Shown: piece by piece, positions 34,551 through 43,056 of the stretch
How the letters are laid out: every line of letters starts with the position of its first letter
How positions within the stretch are numbered: position 1 is the stretch's first letter
Source: Tabrizicola oligotrophica
Lineage (GTDB): Bacteria > Pseudomonadota > Alphaproteobacteria > Rhodobacterales > Rhodobacteraceae
Assembly (NCBI RefSeq): GCF_011008935.1
Contig: NZ_JAAIVJ010000005.1
Location: 1 to 64,000 of the forward strand
Direction of reading: 5' to 3'
DNA: 64,000 nucleotides
Notes under the pieces: generated by a model
Seen by the model: the letters and a program-made list of their open reading frames with translations, nothing else
Told to the model about the DNA's origin: nothing
Database searches by the model: none
Translations under genes and position numbers: made by a program

Positions 34551-35251
34551 GGCATGACACTCCCGCCATTGGGGCCGATGGCCTGTCCGGTGAAATAGCG
34601 GCCGCCGTCACCGGCCAGAAACAGCGCGGTGGCGGCAATCTCGGCAGGCTGACCGAACCGGGCGAGCGGAATGGCCAGTTCTCTGGCCCGCCATTCCGCG
34701 CTCATGTTGGCGGCGCCGAGCATGTCGGTGTCGATCGGGCCGGGGCAGATGGCATTGACCAGAATTCCGGGAGCGAATTCCCGCGCCCAGCTGCGCACCA
34801 GCCCCAGAACCCCGTGTTTTGAGGCGACATAGGGCGAAAAGGTCTCGCGGCCGTAATGTGCCATGTCCGAGGCGATCATCAGCACGCGGGGCGGCCGGTC
34901 GGCATCTGGGGTCATGAGGCCAAGGGCCGCCTGACCGACAAGGAAGCTGCCACGCAGGTTGACGGCGATCACCCGGTCGAAATCGGCAATCGGGGTTTGC
35001 AGCAGCGGGGCCTCGTGGATGATGCCGGCGCAATGCACCAGCACATCCAGCCCGCCCCAGAGCCCGCGCAGATCCCCGGCCAGCCGCGCCACGGCGGCCG
35101 CGTCCGAGACGTCACAGGCAAAGGCCGGGTCCTTGCCCGCGGGGGCGGAGAGGTCGGCCCGCGCCACCCGCGCGCCGCTGGCGGCAAAGGCCTGCGCGCA
35201 GGCGGCGCCGATGCCGCGCGCCGCCCCGGTAACCAGAACGCGGGCGCTCAT
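34547..35251 (-). CDS. short-chain dehydrogenase/reductase
   Basis: 234 residues: VTGAARGIGAACAQAF (NAD(P)-binding), VHCAGII in place of the usual NNAG, MIASDMAHYGRETFSPYVASKHG (Ser and YxxxK), ICPGPIDTDML. It has only the core SDR fold. It overlaps the flanking genes by 4 bases on both sides. Likely an alcohol/ketone step of the ureohydrolase operon. Confidence 0.88.
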   Translation of the reverse strand: MSARVLVTGAARGIGAACAQAFAASGARVARADLSAPAGKDPAFACDVSDAAAVARLAGDLRGLWGGLDVLVHCAGIIHEAPLLQTPIADFDRVIAVNLRGSFLVGQAALGLMTPDADRPPRVLMIASDMAHYGRETFSPYVASKHGVLGLVRSWAREFAPGILVNAICPGPIDTDMLGAANMSAEWRARELAIPLARFGQPAEIAATALFLAGDGGRYFTGQAIGPNGGSVMP

Positions 35252-36030
35252 GCCATCACCTCGCCCCGGTCAAGCATCAGGGCCTGTCCCGTCATGTCGC
35301 GCGCCCCGTCCGAGGCGAGAAACAGATAGGGTGCCGCCAGATCTTCGGGCTCCAACAGGCCGGGCAGGACCTGCGCGCCGACGATTTCCTCCAGCAGGTC
35401 CGCCTCGCTGCGCCCGGTGCGGCGCGACATGTTGGCCAGAGAGAGCATGGCGGCCTCGGTCCGCACCCAGCCGGGGCAGACGGCGTTGACCCGGATGCCG
35501 CGCGGGCCGAGTTCCTGCGCCATCACACGGGTAAAGCCCAGATTGGCGTGCTTCGAGCCGACATAGGCGGCGAATTCCGGCACCGCGACCCGGCTCCAGA
35601 TCGAGGCGGTGACGATGATCCGCCCGCCTGCCGCCATCTTGGGGGCGGCGTGGCGCGTCACCAGAAAGGTGCCATTGACGTTGATGTCGGTGATGCGGCG
35701 GAAGATGTCCTCGACTGCGGGGTCGGGATCGCAAAGCGGCGTGATCCGCTCCAGCCCGGCGTTGTTGACCAGCACGTCGATCCGTTCCAGCGATGCGAGG
35801 GCGCGCGCCAGCCCGGCACTGTCGGTCACGTCGCATTCCAGCGCCTCAACCGGCCGGCCAGTCTCGGCGGCAATCTCGCGCGCCGCCGCGTGGATGCCGG
35901 CGCCCGAGGACAGGATCGTCACCTTCGCCCCCGCCGCGGCAAAGGCACGGGCCACGGCGCGGCCGATGCCGCGGCTCGCGCCTGTGACCAGCACCGCATC
36001 GCCGGTGAAATCATAGCTCACGCGCGCCAT
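35248..36030 (-). CDS. short-chain dehydrogenase/reductase
   Basis: 260 residues: VTGASRGIGRAVARAF, NNAGLERI, TASIWSRVAVPEFAAYVGSKHAN (catalytic Ser, Tyr, Lys), VCPGWVRTEAAM. A second, non-identical SDR in the same operon, 3 bases after the ureohydrolase gene and overlapping the next SDR by 4 bases. The substrate is unknown. Confidence 0.88.
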   Translation of the reverse strand: MARVSYDFTGDAVLVTGASRGIGRAVARAFAAAGAKVTILSSGAGIHAAAREIAAETGRPVEALECDVTDSAGLARALASLERIDVLVNNAGLERITPLCDPDPAVEDIFRRITDINVNGTFLVTRHAAPKMAAGGRIIVTASIWSRVAVPEFAAYVGSKHANLGFTRVMAQELGPRGIRVNAVCPGWVRTEAAMLSLANMSRRTGRSEADLLEEIVGAQVLPGLLEPEDLAAPYLFLASDGARDMTGQALMLDRGEVMA

Positions 36031-36033
36031 AGC

Positions 36034-37005
36034 TCAGCCCTGCCGCGCGTGCATGATCCGGCCGATCAGGTTCAGCAGCACCTGTGCAGCAAGGATCGTG
36101 GTGGTGCCGGAATGGTCGTAATCCGGCGCCACCTCAACCAGATCGACGCCGACGATCCGGCCGCGCTGGCACAGGCCCGCCAGAAGCTCCAGCACCTCGT
36201 AATAGCTGAAGCCGCCGTGGCTCGGCGTGCCGGTGCCCGGTGCGATCGAGGGATCGAAACCGTCGATGTCGATGGTCACGTAATAGCGCCCGCCTGCCGG
36301 GATGCGCGCCAGCACCCCCTCGGTCCCGAGGGCGCGGATCTGGCGCACCGACAGGATGTCAGAGCCCGCTTCACGCGCCGCCTCATACCCCTCGCGCGAG
36401 GTCGAGGAGACGTTGCGGATGCCAAGCTGCGTCAACCCCGTGACCCAGGGCTTTTCCGAAGCGCGCCGCATCGGATTGCCATGGCCATGGCGGACACCGT
36501 GGCGCACGTCGACGAAATCGAGATGCGCGTCGAACTGCACGATGTGGATCGGACCGTTCGCCGCGCAATCTTCCTCGAAGGCGTCGATGCAGGGAATATT
36601 GATCGAATGGTCGCCCCCCAGCACCACCGGCATCGCGCCCGCCGCCAGAATCTTGCGCACGCCAAAGGCAATGTTGGCATGGCTTTGCACGGTGTCGGTG
36701 TGAACGATGTCGGCGTCGCCGATATCGACCATGCGCACCTTGTCGGCGGGCAGGTAGGTTACGTCATCCTCGTGGTCATAGGCGCCGCCATGGCCGAAGG
36801 AGAACAGGGTCGAGGCCTCGCGGATGCCGCGCGGGCCAAAGCGGGCGCCGGCGCGGAACTGGGTGCCAAAGTCGAACGGCGCGCCCAGAATGGCGACATC
36901 GGCGGAAATCGCGTCCCAGTCGGCGACATAGGGCGCCTTGCCGAAGGTGGAAATGCCGACGAAGGGCAGGTTCAGACGGCCCTGGTCATAGGCGTTTTGC
37001 GACAT
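36034..37005 (-). CDS. ureohydrolase family (agmatinase-like)
   Basis: 323 residues. All six manganese ligands are visible: LGGDHSI (His), QFDAHLDF (Asp, His, Asp) and TIDIDGFDPS (two Asp). RHGHGNPMRRASE follows the second motif. Family members cleave agmatine, guanidinobutyrate, guanidinopropionate or related guanidino compounds to urea and an amine. Which one is acted on here cannot be told. It is the first gene of an eight-gene operon and divergent from lysR, so it is probably LysR-controlled. A urease cluster is not in view. Confidence 0.88.
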   Translation of the reverse strand: MSQNAYDQGRLNLPFVGISTFGKAPYVADWDAISADVAILGAPFDFGTQFRAGARFGPRGIREASTLFSFGHGGAYDHEDDVTYLPADKVRMVDIGDADIVHTDTVQSHANIAFGVRKILAAGAMPVVLGGDHSINIPCIDAFEEDCAANGPIHIVQFDAHLDFVDVRHGVRHGHGNPMRRASEKPWVTGLTQLGIRNVSSTSREGYEAAREAGSDILSVRQIRALGTEGVLARIPAGGRYYVTIDIDGFDPSIAPGTGTPSHGGFSYYEVLELLAGLCQRGRIVGVDLVEVAPDYDHSGTTTILAAQVLLNLIGRIMHARQG

Positions 37006-37069
37006 TGGGAAAGCTCCGCTTCTGGGTGACCCGATCAGGGAAACACGGATGCCTTCTTTGCAAAATTGC

Positions 37070-37089
37070 TATGTTTCAATGTTTACATA
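37070..37089. promoter_or_regulatory. candidate LysR operator between lysR and the ureohydrolase operon
   Basis: TATGT-N10-ACATA, with AT-rich surroundings unlike the GC-rich neighbours (37056-37104). It lies in the 99-base divergent gap. The dyad and length suit LysR-type sites (T-N11-A core). GCAA-AA-TTGC at about 37060-37069 may be a second half-site. Confidence 0.55.
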
Positions 37090-37104
37090 TGCAATGATCT
37101 ATGT

Positions 37105-38034
37105 ATGAACAGCTTCCATCCCCAATCCCTTGCCGATGTCGATCTGCGGCTTTTGCGCGTGTTCAATGCGATCGTGCAGGCCAACGGCTTTTCCGCCGCC
37201 GAAGAGCCGCTGGGCATGTCGCAGGCCACGATCTCGGTTCACATGCGCAACCTTGAAGACCGGCTTGGCCTGCGGCTGTGCGAACGGGGGCGGGGCGGGT
37301 TCTATCTGACCGAGGCCGGGCGTCAGGTGCATTCGGCGATGCTGGACCTTTTCGGGTCGCTGCAGCGCTTTCACGGCGCGGTGGCCGATGCGCGCGGCGA
37401 GCTGACCGGCGATCTGAACTTTGGCACAGTGGATGCCATGGCGACGAACGGCGTGCTGAAGCTTGGTCAGGCCATCGCCGCCTTTCAGGCCCGCGCGCCG
37501 CGGGTGCGGCTTTACATCGACATTGCCGCGCCGCAGGATCTGGCGCGCGGTGTGCTGACCGGGCGCTATCAGCTGGCCCTGCTGCCCGCCGAACAGCCCC
37601 CGGCCAATACCGAAGCAGTGGAGTTGTTCCGCGAAAGACAGAACCTTTACTGCGGCCAGCGCCATCCGCTGTTTGCCGCCCGCGAGGCCGATCTGACCGA
37701 TGATGTTCTGGCCGCCCACCCCTTTGCCGGGCGCAGCTACATGGCCGAAGCCGCGCGCTGCGGCATCGCCTTTGACCGCCGGGCGGTGGCCGCGCATATG
37801 GAGGGCACGCTGATCCTGTTGCAGTCGGGCGCCTACACAGGCTTTCTGCCCGACCATTTCGCCGCCCCCGAGGTCGCCGCCGGCCGCCTGCGTGCGCTGG
37901 CGCCGGGGCGCGTGACCTTCGACGATCTCTTTCTGCTGATCCACCCGCGCAACCGTCTCACCCGCGCAGCCGAGCTTCTGGTGACCACCATCGTCGAGAC
38001 CTGCCGTGACAGTGCGGGGCGGCCGCCGGGCTGA
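37105..38034 (+). CDS. LysR family transcriptional regulator
   Basis: 309 residues. N-terminal winged HTH (about 10-70): LRLLRVFNAIVQANGFSAAEEPLGMSQATISVHMRNLEDRL is the family hallmark. The effector domain begins near residue 95 (GELTGDLNFGTVDAM). Start at 37105. Divergent from the ureohydrolase operon, which it is likely to control in response to an unknown ligand. The AT-rich intergenic segment contains an inverted repeat. Confidence 0.92.
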   Translation: MNSFHPQSLADVDLRLLRVFNAIVQANGFSAAEEPLGMSQATISVHMRNLEDRLGLRLCERGRGGFYLTEAGRQVHSAMLDLFGSLQRFHGAVADARGELTGDLNFGTVDAMATNGVLKLGQAIAAFQARAPRVRLYIDIAAPQDLARGVLTGRYQLALLPAEQPPANTEAVELFRERQNLYCGQRHPLFAAREADLTDDVLAAHPFAGRSYMAEAARCGIAFDRRAVAAHMEGTLILLQSGAYTGFLPDHFAAPEVAAGRLRALAPGRVTFDDLFLLIHPRNRLTRAAELLVTTIVETCRDSAGRPPG

Positions 38035-38182
38035 GGCGGTGCCGCGCGGCGCGGGGTGGCCTTGCCCGGTGGCCTTCATTCCGCTGCCAAACCCGGGCTG
38101 GACCCCAAATCGCCGTTTGATCCCCCGGCCCCCCCATGCTAGCCCCGTGCCCGATTGATTCCACAGGGGAAAGCACGCGCCC

Positions 38183-38674
38183 GTGTACAAGCTGGAAGAA
38201 GAGACCGAGGCCGACTGGTGGGAAGTGGAGGCGCTTTATGACCTCTGCTTTGCCCCCGGTCGCACGGCGCTTTCCAGTTACCGGCTGCGCGACGGGGTGC
38301 CGACAGTGGCGGCGCTGTGCCTGATCCTGCGCGATGACGACGGCACGCTGGCGGCCGCGATCCGCTACTGGCCGGCCGAGGTCGGGGGCGAGGACATCTT
38401 GCTGCTTGGCCCGGTGGCCGTTCACCCGACCCGGCAGGGCGAAGGCCTGGGCGGGCTTCTCATCACCGAAAGCCTTGCCGAGGCGCGGCGTCTGGGCTGG
38501 GAGCGCGTGCTTCTGGTCGGCGATGCGCCTTATTACAGCCGCTTCGGGTTCGAAAAGCTGGACGGCGTGGTGATGCCGCCGCCGACGAACCCCGACCGGG
38601 TTCTGGGGCTGGCCTTGAAGGATGGGGCCTGGGCTGGCGTGGCGGGACATGTGACCAAGGCCTCCGGGGTTTGA
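38183..38674 (+). CDS. GNAT family N-acetyltransferase
   Basis: 163 residues with the acetyl-CoA loop VAVHPTRQGEGLGGLLI and a late YYSRFGFEKL. GTG start at 38183 with AGGGGAAAG upstream. It resembles YhbS-type acetyltransferases found singly in Rhodobacterales. The substrate is unknown. The 148 bases upstream hold no gene that I can support. Confidence 0.88.
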   Translation: MYKLEEETEADWWEVEALYDLCFAPGRTALSSYRLRDGVPTVAALCLILRDDDGTLAAAIRYWPAEVGGEDILLLGPVAVHPTRQGEGLGGLLITESLAEARRLGWERVLLVGDAPYYSRFGFEKLDGVVMPPPTNPDRVLGLALKDGAWAGVAGHVTKASGV

Positions 38675-38728
38675 ACTGCTCTCATGGCGGGTCTTGCACG
38701 CAAGGCAGGGCAGGGCCACATTGGACGG

Positions 38729-39481
38729 ATGACGCAAAACCTGCCGGCCCTTGCCGCCCCCGACCTTGACCGCGAGATCGACGCGCTTGCCCGGGCGGCA
38801 CGCCGGGCGAATGGCCCGGTGATGGCGCTGGTGAACCGGATCGGCGGCGGGGTGGAACGGCAGATGGCGGCGCTGCCGCCCACAGTCCGGGCCGAGCTTG
38901 AGCGGGTCACGGCGCAGGCGCTGATGGCGGCCCATGGGATCGCGGGATTTGGGGGCGAGGCCGGGGGGCGCGGCACCTTGGCGGCCGCGATGGTCACCGG
39001 CGCTGCGGGCGGGGCGGGCGGGCTGCTGACCTCGGTTGCCGAATTGCCGGTGACAATCACCGTCATCCTGCGCGCCATCCGGGCCGAGGCGAAGCGGGCG
39101 GGGTTCGACCCGTCCGAAGCCGGCATCCGCGCGGCCTGCCTTGAGGTTTTTGCCGCCGGCAGCCCCATGGCCGGCGACGACGGGGTGAACACCTCGTTCC
39201 TGTCGGCGCGGCTGACCGTCAGCGGCCCGGCGCTGCACAAGCTGATCGCCACTGTTGCGCCACGGCTGGCTGCCACGCTGGGCCAGAAGCTTGCCGCGCA
39301 GGCGGTGCCGGTTCTGGGCGCGGTTTCGGGGGCGGCACTGAACACGGCCTTCCTGCGCTACTACCGGGAAATGGCGCGCATCCGGTTCCAGCTGATGCGG
39401 CTGTCGGTGCAGCACGGGGCGGAAACGGTCACGGCGCGCTTTGCCAAGGCCAGCGCGCCGCCACAGATTACCGAGAGCTGA
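38729..39481 (+). CDS. EcsC family protein
   Basis: 250 residues. LDREIDALARAARRANGPVMALVNRIGG, a hydrophobic centre (VTGAAGGAGGLLTSVAELPVTITVILRAIR), FAAGSPMAGDDGVNTSFL and PVLGAVSGAALNTAFLRYYREMARIRF fit the EcsC family (PF12787). The role is poorly known; in Bacillus it is linked to the Ecs ABC exporter. No ABC exporter is adjacent here. ATG at 38729; the frame opens at 38684. Confidence 0.82.
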   Translation: MTQNLPALAAPDLDREIDALARAARRANGPVMALVNRIGGGVERQMAALPPTVRAELERVTAQALMAAHGIAGFGGEAGGRGTLAAAMVTGAAGGAGGLLTSVAELPVTITVILRAIRAEAKRAGFDPSEAGIRAACLEVFAAGSPMAGDDGVNTSFLSARLTVSGPALHKLIATVAPRLAATLGQKLAAQAVPVLGAVSGAALNTAFLRYYREMARIRFQLMRLSVQHGAETVTARFAKASAPPQITES

Positions 39482-39484
39482 GGA

Positions 39485-40117
39485 TCAGGCCGCACCGCCT
39501 CCCCGCGCTTCGAGGTCGCGCAGCACGGCGAGCATCGACTGCACGACAAGATGCGAGATGAGCGGCGCATAGCCAAGGAAGACCAGCCAGTTGCCAAAAC
39601 CGGAGGTGCTGATCAGCACCTCGTTGGCCAGAAGCATGCCAAGATGGTAGATCACCATCAGCTGGCTCAAGATCCGCTGCGTGCCGGGCTGGTCGATCTC
39701 GGGCCATTTCCGGCGCGCGAGGTGGCCCTTGCCGTCGATCACGTCCAGCAGGAACATCGCGGCCATCACCAGAAAATAGGCCGACAGGAAGCGCTGGCAC
39801 CAGGTCGGGTCGCCGTTGAGGATCAGGAAGGCCAGAAGCCCCGGACCAAAGGCCAGCGTGGCCACAACTGTCGCCCGGCGCCCGATGCGCGAGCTGGCCG
39901 CCAGGATCAGCATTTCAGCCTTGATCGCCAGCCTGAGGGCGATCGTCACCACAAAGGCCAGCAGGAAGGCGTCGACTTCGCTGTCGAGCATCACCCGCAA
40001 CAGGGGCCAGAGCGCCGTCAATACCAGCCCCGGCATCAGGATTTCCGGTGCGATCACCGGAAAGCGGCCAAGCCTTGCAACCACGCCGCCCACCGGGCCA
40101 GACTTCGGATCCATCAT
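39485..40117 (-). CDS. integral membrane protein, unknown function
   Basis: 210 residues with five or six hydrophobic segments: MPGLVLTALWPLLRVML, AFLLAFVVTIALRLAI, TLAFGPGLLAFLIL, YFLVMAAMFLLDVI, WLVFLGYAPLISHLVVQSML. A charged loop sits near residues 128-146 (DGKGHLARRKWPEIDQPG). No recognised domain. It converges with the EcsC gene (3 bases between). Confidence 0.72.
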   Translation of the reverse strand: MMDPKSGPVGGVVARLGRFPVIAPEILMPGLVLTALWPLLRVMLDSEVDAFLLAFVVTIALRLAIKAEMLILAASSRIGRRATVVATLAFGPGLLAFLILNGDPTWCQRFLSAYFLVMAAMFLLDVIDGKGHLARRKWPEIDQPGTQRILSQLMVIYHLGMLLANEVLISTSGFGNWLVFLGYAPLISHLVVQSMLAVLRDLEARGGGAA

Positions 40118-40254
40118 GACATGCCCCCAGATTATCGATCATTTGAGTCAAACTGGCAGCGAAGCCCGACCGCCCGAGGGCAAGATCGTGACGGGTCTTT
40201 GTTCAACCGCGGAAATCCGGAAACAATCGGTTTCCGCCCGAGACGCGGGCCAGT

Positions 40255-40866
40255 TCAGGTGCCGGGCCTGTCGTCCTTGATGCCATAGCGTTCGAAAAGC
40301 CGGCTCTGCGCCATGAAGAACCCGAAAAGCGCGGCGGTCAGGCCGAAGGTCTTGAAGTTCACCCAGGCCTCGGTCGACATCAGCCGCCAGACAGCCTCAT
40401 TGGCGACCGCCAGCGCGAAGAAGAAGGCGGTCAGGCGGCGGGTGAGGATCATCCAGCCCTCGGGCTGCATCGGAAGGGCCTCTTCCATCACCGACGACAG
40501 GTAGGACTTGCCCTGCAAGAGCCCGGCCCCGAGGATGCCGCCGAAGGCCAGATAGAGCAGCGTCGGCTTCATCTTGATGAAGCGCTCGTCGTTCAGCCAG
40601 ACCGACAGCCCGCCCATGACGACGACAAGGATCAGCGTCATCAGCTGCATCCGCGACAGTTTGCCGGTCAGCGCCCACAAAAGGCCGGTGGTGGCGATGA
40701 TGAGCGCGATGAACACCCCGGTCATGACGATGAAGCCGGAATACTCATTGCCCGCGATGTGGAAGGTCTGGTCCTTCATCCGCGAGAAGCCCGCGAAGAA
40801 CAGGATGATCGGTCCCAGTTCGAGCGCCATCTTCAGAACCGGATTGATCTTTTTCGTTTCCGCCAT
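40255..40866 (-). CDS. yciB: inner membrane-spanning protein YciB (septation protein A family)
   Basis: 203 residues: KMALELGPIILFFAGF, GFIVMTGVFIALIIATTGLLWALTGKL, LYLAFGGILGAGLLQGKSYLSSVM, WMILTRRLTAFFFALAVANEAVWR and WVNFKTFGLTAALFGFFMAQ give five membrane segments in the YciB order. The family has roles in cell-envelope integrity and division. ATG at 40866 lies 5 bases after the permease-like gene upstream. Confidence 0.92.
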   Translation of the reverse strand: MAETKKINPVLKMALELGPIILFFAGFSRMKDQTFHIAGNEYSGFIVMTGVFIALIIATTGLLWALTGKLSRMQLMTLILVVVMGGLSVWLNDERFIKMKPTLLYLAFGGILGAGLLQGKSYLSSVMEEALPMQPEGWMILTRRLTAFFFALAVANEAVWRLMSTEAWVNFKTFGLTAALFGFFMAQSRLFERYGIKDDRPGT

Positions 40867-40871
40867 CGGCC

Positions 40872-41771
40872 TCAGCCTCCCCATTCCATCACCACCGCGC
40901 CGGCGGCGATCAGTGCCATCAGCGCCGCCGCCACGCGCCCGACCTTTTCGCCGAGAACCGCCCAGCCGATCAAGGCGGCAAATACGGTCGAGGTCTCGCG
41001 CAGGACAGCCGCCTCGCCCACCCGGTCAAGCCGCGTGGCCAGCATGATCGCCCCGAAAGAGAAATAGGCGACAAAGGCGCCCAGCACACCCCGTTTCAGC
41101 AAGGGCAGCACTTCGGTTCGCGGCAATGTGACCAGACGGCGGGCCATCAGCGCCGGGATGAAGATGCCGTCGATCAGGAAGAACCAGGCGAGGAAGGTGA
41201 AGGGATCGGCAGTGGCGCGGATACCCCAGGCGTCATAGGTGGTATAGCCCGCGACCATGGCCCCGGTGGCGACCGCCAGCGCAAGCGCCGGTTTCAGGGT
41301 GGCGCGGCCGTGGCTCAGATGCGCGAGGTTATGGGCGGAAAGCCCAAGGATGCCGGCCGTCAGCATGGCAACGCCGGCCCATTGCAGGGGCGCGTACCGC
41401 TCGCCAAAGACCAGACCGGCTGCGGCGACGGTGAACAGCGGGCCGGTGCCGCGCACCACGGGATAGACGACCGTATAGGCGCCCCGCGTATAGGTCATGG
41501 CCTGCAGGACCTTGTAGACAGCGTGGATCGCGAAGGCGCCCGCAAAGATCGGCCACATGTGGGGTTCGGGCCAGGGCACGACGAAAAGCGCGAAGGGGGC
41601 GGCGATCAGGCCATAGGACAGGTCGATCCCGGCGCGGGCAAGCCAGGGGTCGTGCCGGCCCTTCTGCAAGGCGCCGAACAGCGCATGCAGGATCGCGGCC
41701 ATGAGCGCCAGCGCCAGTGCCGCATGGCGGCCGGCTTCTGTGCCTTCGATGGAAAGGAGCCAGTCGGACAT
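40872..41771 (-). CDS. EamA/DMT-superfamily permease
   Basis: 299 residues, about ten membrane segments in two homologous halves: AAILHALFGALQKGRHDPW, HAVYKVLQAMTYTRGAYTVVYPVVRGTGPLFTVAAAGLVFGE and the second ATRLDRVGEAAVLRETSTVFAALIGWAVLGEKVG. This is the drug/metabolite-transporter pattern. The substrate is unknown. It is co-directional with yciB and followed by ftsY upstream. Confidence 0.88.
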   Translation of the reverse strand: MSDWLLSIEGTEAGRHAALALALMAAILHALFGALQKGRHDPWLARAGIDLSYGLIAAPFALFVVPWPEPHMWPIFAGAFAIHAVYKVLQAMTYTRGAYTVVYPVVRGTGPLFTVAAAGLVFGERYAPLQWAGVAMLTAGILGLSAHNLAHLSHGRATLKPALALAVATGAMVAGYTTYDAWGIRATADPFTFLAWFFLIDGIFIPALMARRLVTLPRTEVLPLLKRGVLGAFVAYFSFGAIMLATRLDRVGEAAVLRETSTVFAALIGWAVLGEKVGRVAAALMALIAAGAVVMEWGG

Positions 41772-41796
41772 GGGGGCGCTTTATGTCAACTCGTCC

Positions 41797-41842
41797 GGGG
41801 GCCAGCCCCCGGACCCCCGGGATATTTGTGCCACATTGAAGG
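41797..41842 (+). repeat. dispersed intergenic motif, copy 2, with GC-rich hairpin
   Basis: GGATATTTGTGCCA then TTGAAGG (41820-41842), preceded by GGGGGCCAGCCCCC, which is itself an inverted repeat. It lies just after the ftsY stop on the ftsY side, so it could be part of its 3' end. Copies at 15485 and 48772. Confidence 0.5.
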
Positions 41843-41847
41843 CAGGA

Positions 41848-42906
41848 TCACCGCTCCAGCCCCACCAGCGCACGGGCAAAATCCTGCGGATCGAAGGGCG
41901 AGAGGTCGTCGATCTGTTCGCCAAGGCCGATGGCATGGATCGGCAGGCCGAACTTGTCGGCGAGGCTGACGAGGACGCCGCCCTTGGCCGTGCCGTCGAG
42001 TTTGGTCATGACAAGGCCCGAGACATCGGCGATCTTGCGGAAGATCTCGACCTGCGTGACCGCGTTCTGGCCGGTGGTGGCATCCAGGACCAACAAGGTG
42101 TTGTGCGGCGCGGTGGCGTCGACCTTGCGGATGACGCGAACGATCTTGGCCAGCTCCTCCATCAGGTCGGCGCGGTTTTGCAGCCGGCCCGCGGTGTCGA
42201 TCATCAGGAGATCGGCGCCCTCGGCCTGGGCTCTGGTCAGGGCGTCGAAGGCCAGCGAGGCCGGGTCCGAGCCTTCGGGCGCGGTCAGCACCGGCACCCC
42301 GGCGCGCTGGCCCCAGACCTGCAGCTGTTCGACCGCGGCGGCCCGGAAGGTGTCGCCGGCGGCGATCACCACCGTCTTGCCGGCGGCGCGGAACTGCGAG
42401 GCCAGCTTGCCGATGGTCGTGGTCTTGCCCGAGCCGTTGACGCCGACCACCAGCACCACCTGCGGTTTCTGCGGGTAAATCGGCAGCGGGCGGGCGACCG
42501 GCTCCATGATGCGGGCGACCTCGTCGGCAAGGGCCTGGCGCAGCTCGGTCGCGCCGATCTTCTTGCCAAAGCGGCCTTCGGCGATGTTCGCCGTAACGCG
42601 GGTGGCGGTATCGACCCCCATGTCGGCCTGAATGAGCAGGTCTTCGAGATCTTCCAGCATCGCGTCATCAAGGATGCGCCGGGGCTCTTCGGATTTGCCG
42701 AACAGGCGGCCCAGCAGGCCGGGCTTGCTTTCGGGCGCGGCGGCATTGGCGGCGGCGGCATCGGGGAGGGGCAGCGGGGTCTCGGCTTCTGCCGCGGGCG
42801 TCGCGGCGCGCGGCGCTGCATCCTCGGCCACAAGCGCGTCCAGCCCCTCGCCGATCTTGTCGGAAGAGCGGAACATGCGTTCCTTGAGTTTCTTGAAAAA
42901 GGACAT
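41848..42906 (-). CDS. ftsY: signal recognition particle receptor FtsY
   Basis: 352 residues. Acidic/Ala-rich A region (to about 70), then N domain and GTPase: VVGVNGSGKTTTIGKLA, AAGDTFRAAAVEQL, IDTAGRLQN, TKLDGTAKGGVL and GLGEQIDDLSPFD. It docks SRP-ribosome complexes at the membrane. ATG at 42906, with AGAGG 7 bases upstream; a GTG two codons earlier is too close to it. Confidence 0.96.
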   Translation of the reverse strand: MSFFKKLKERMFRSSDKIGEGLDALVAEDAAPRAATPAAEAETPLPLPDAAAANAAAPESKPGLLGRLFGKSEEPRRILDDAMLEDLEDLLIQADMGVDTATRVTANIAEGRFGKKIGATELRQALADEVARIMEPVARPLPIYPQKPQVVLVVGVNGSGKTTTIGKLASQFRAAGKTVVIAAGDTFRAAAVEQLQVWGQRAGVPVLTAPEGSDPASLAFDALTRAQAEGADLLMIDTAGRLQNRADLMEELAKIVRVIRKVDATAPHNTLLVLDATTGQNAVTQVEIFRKIADVSGLVMTKLDGTAKGGVLVSLADKFGLPIHAIGLGEQIDDLSPFDPQDFARALVGLER

Positions 42907-43056
42907 GGCCACGCCTCTTGCGGTTTCCTACCACCTAGTCAATTCGGGCGGGCTTGGGAAGGTGTCAGGCCCTGGCTGACCCCGAATAGCGGGGCGGAGG
43001 GGCGGTGCGGCAAAATCCCGGCTGTTCAGGCGGCGCGCGCATGCTAGCCTTGGGCC

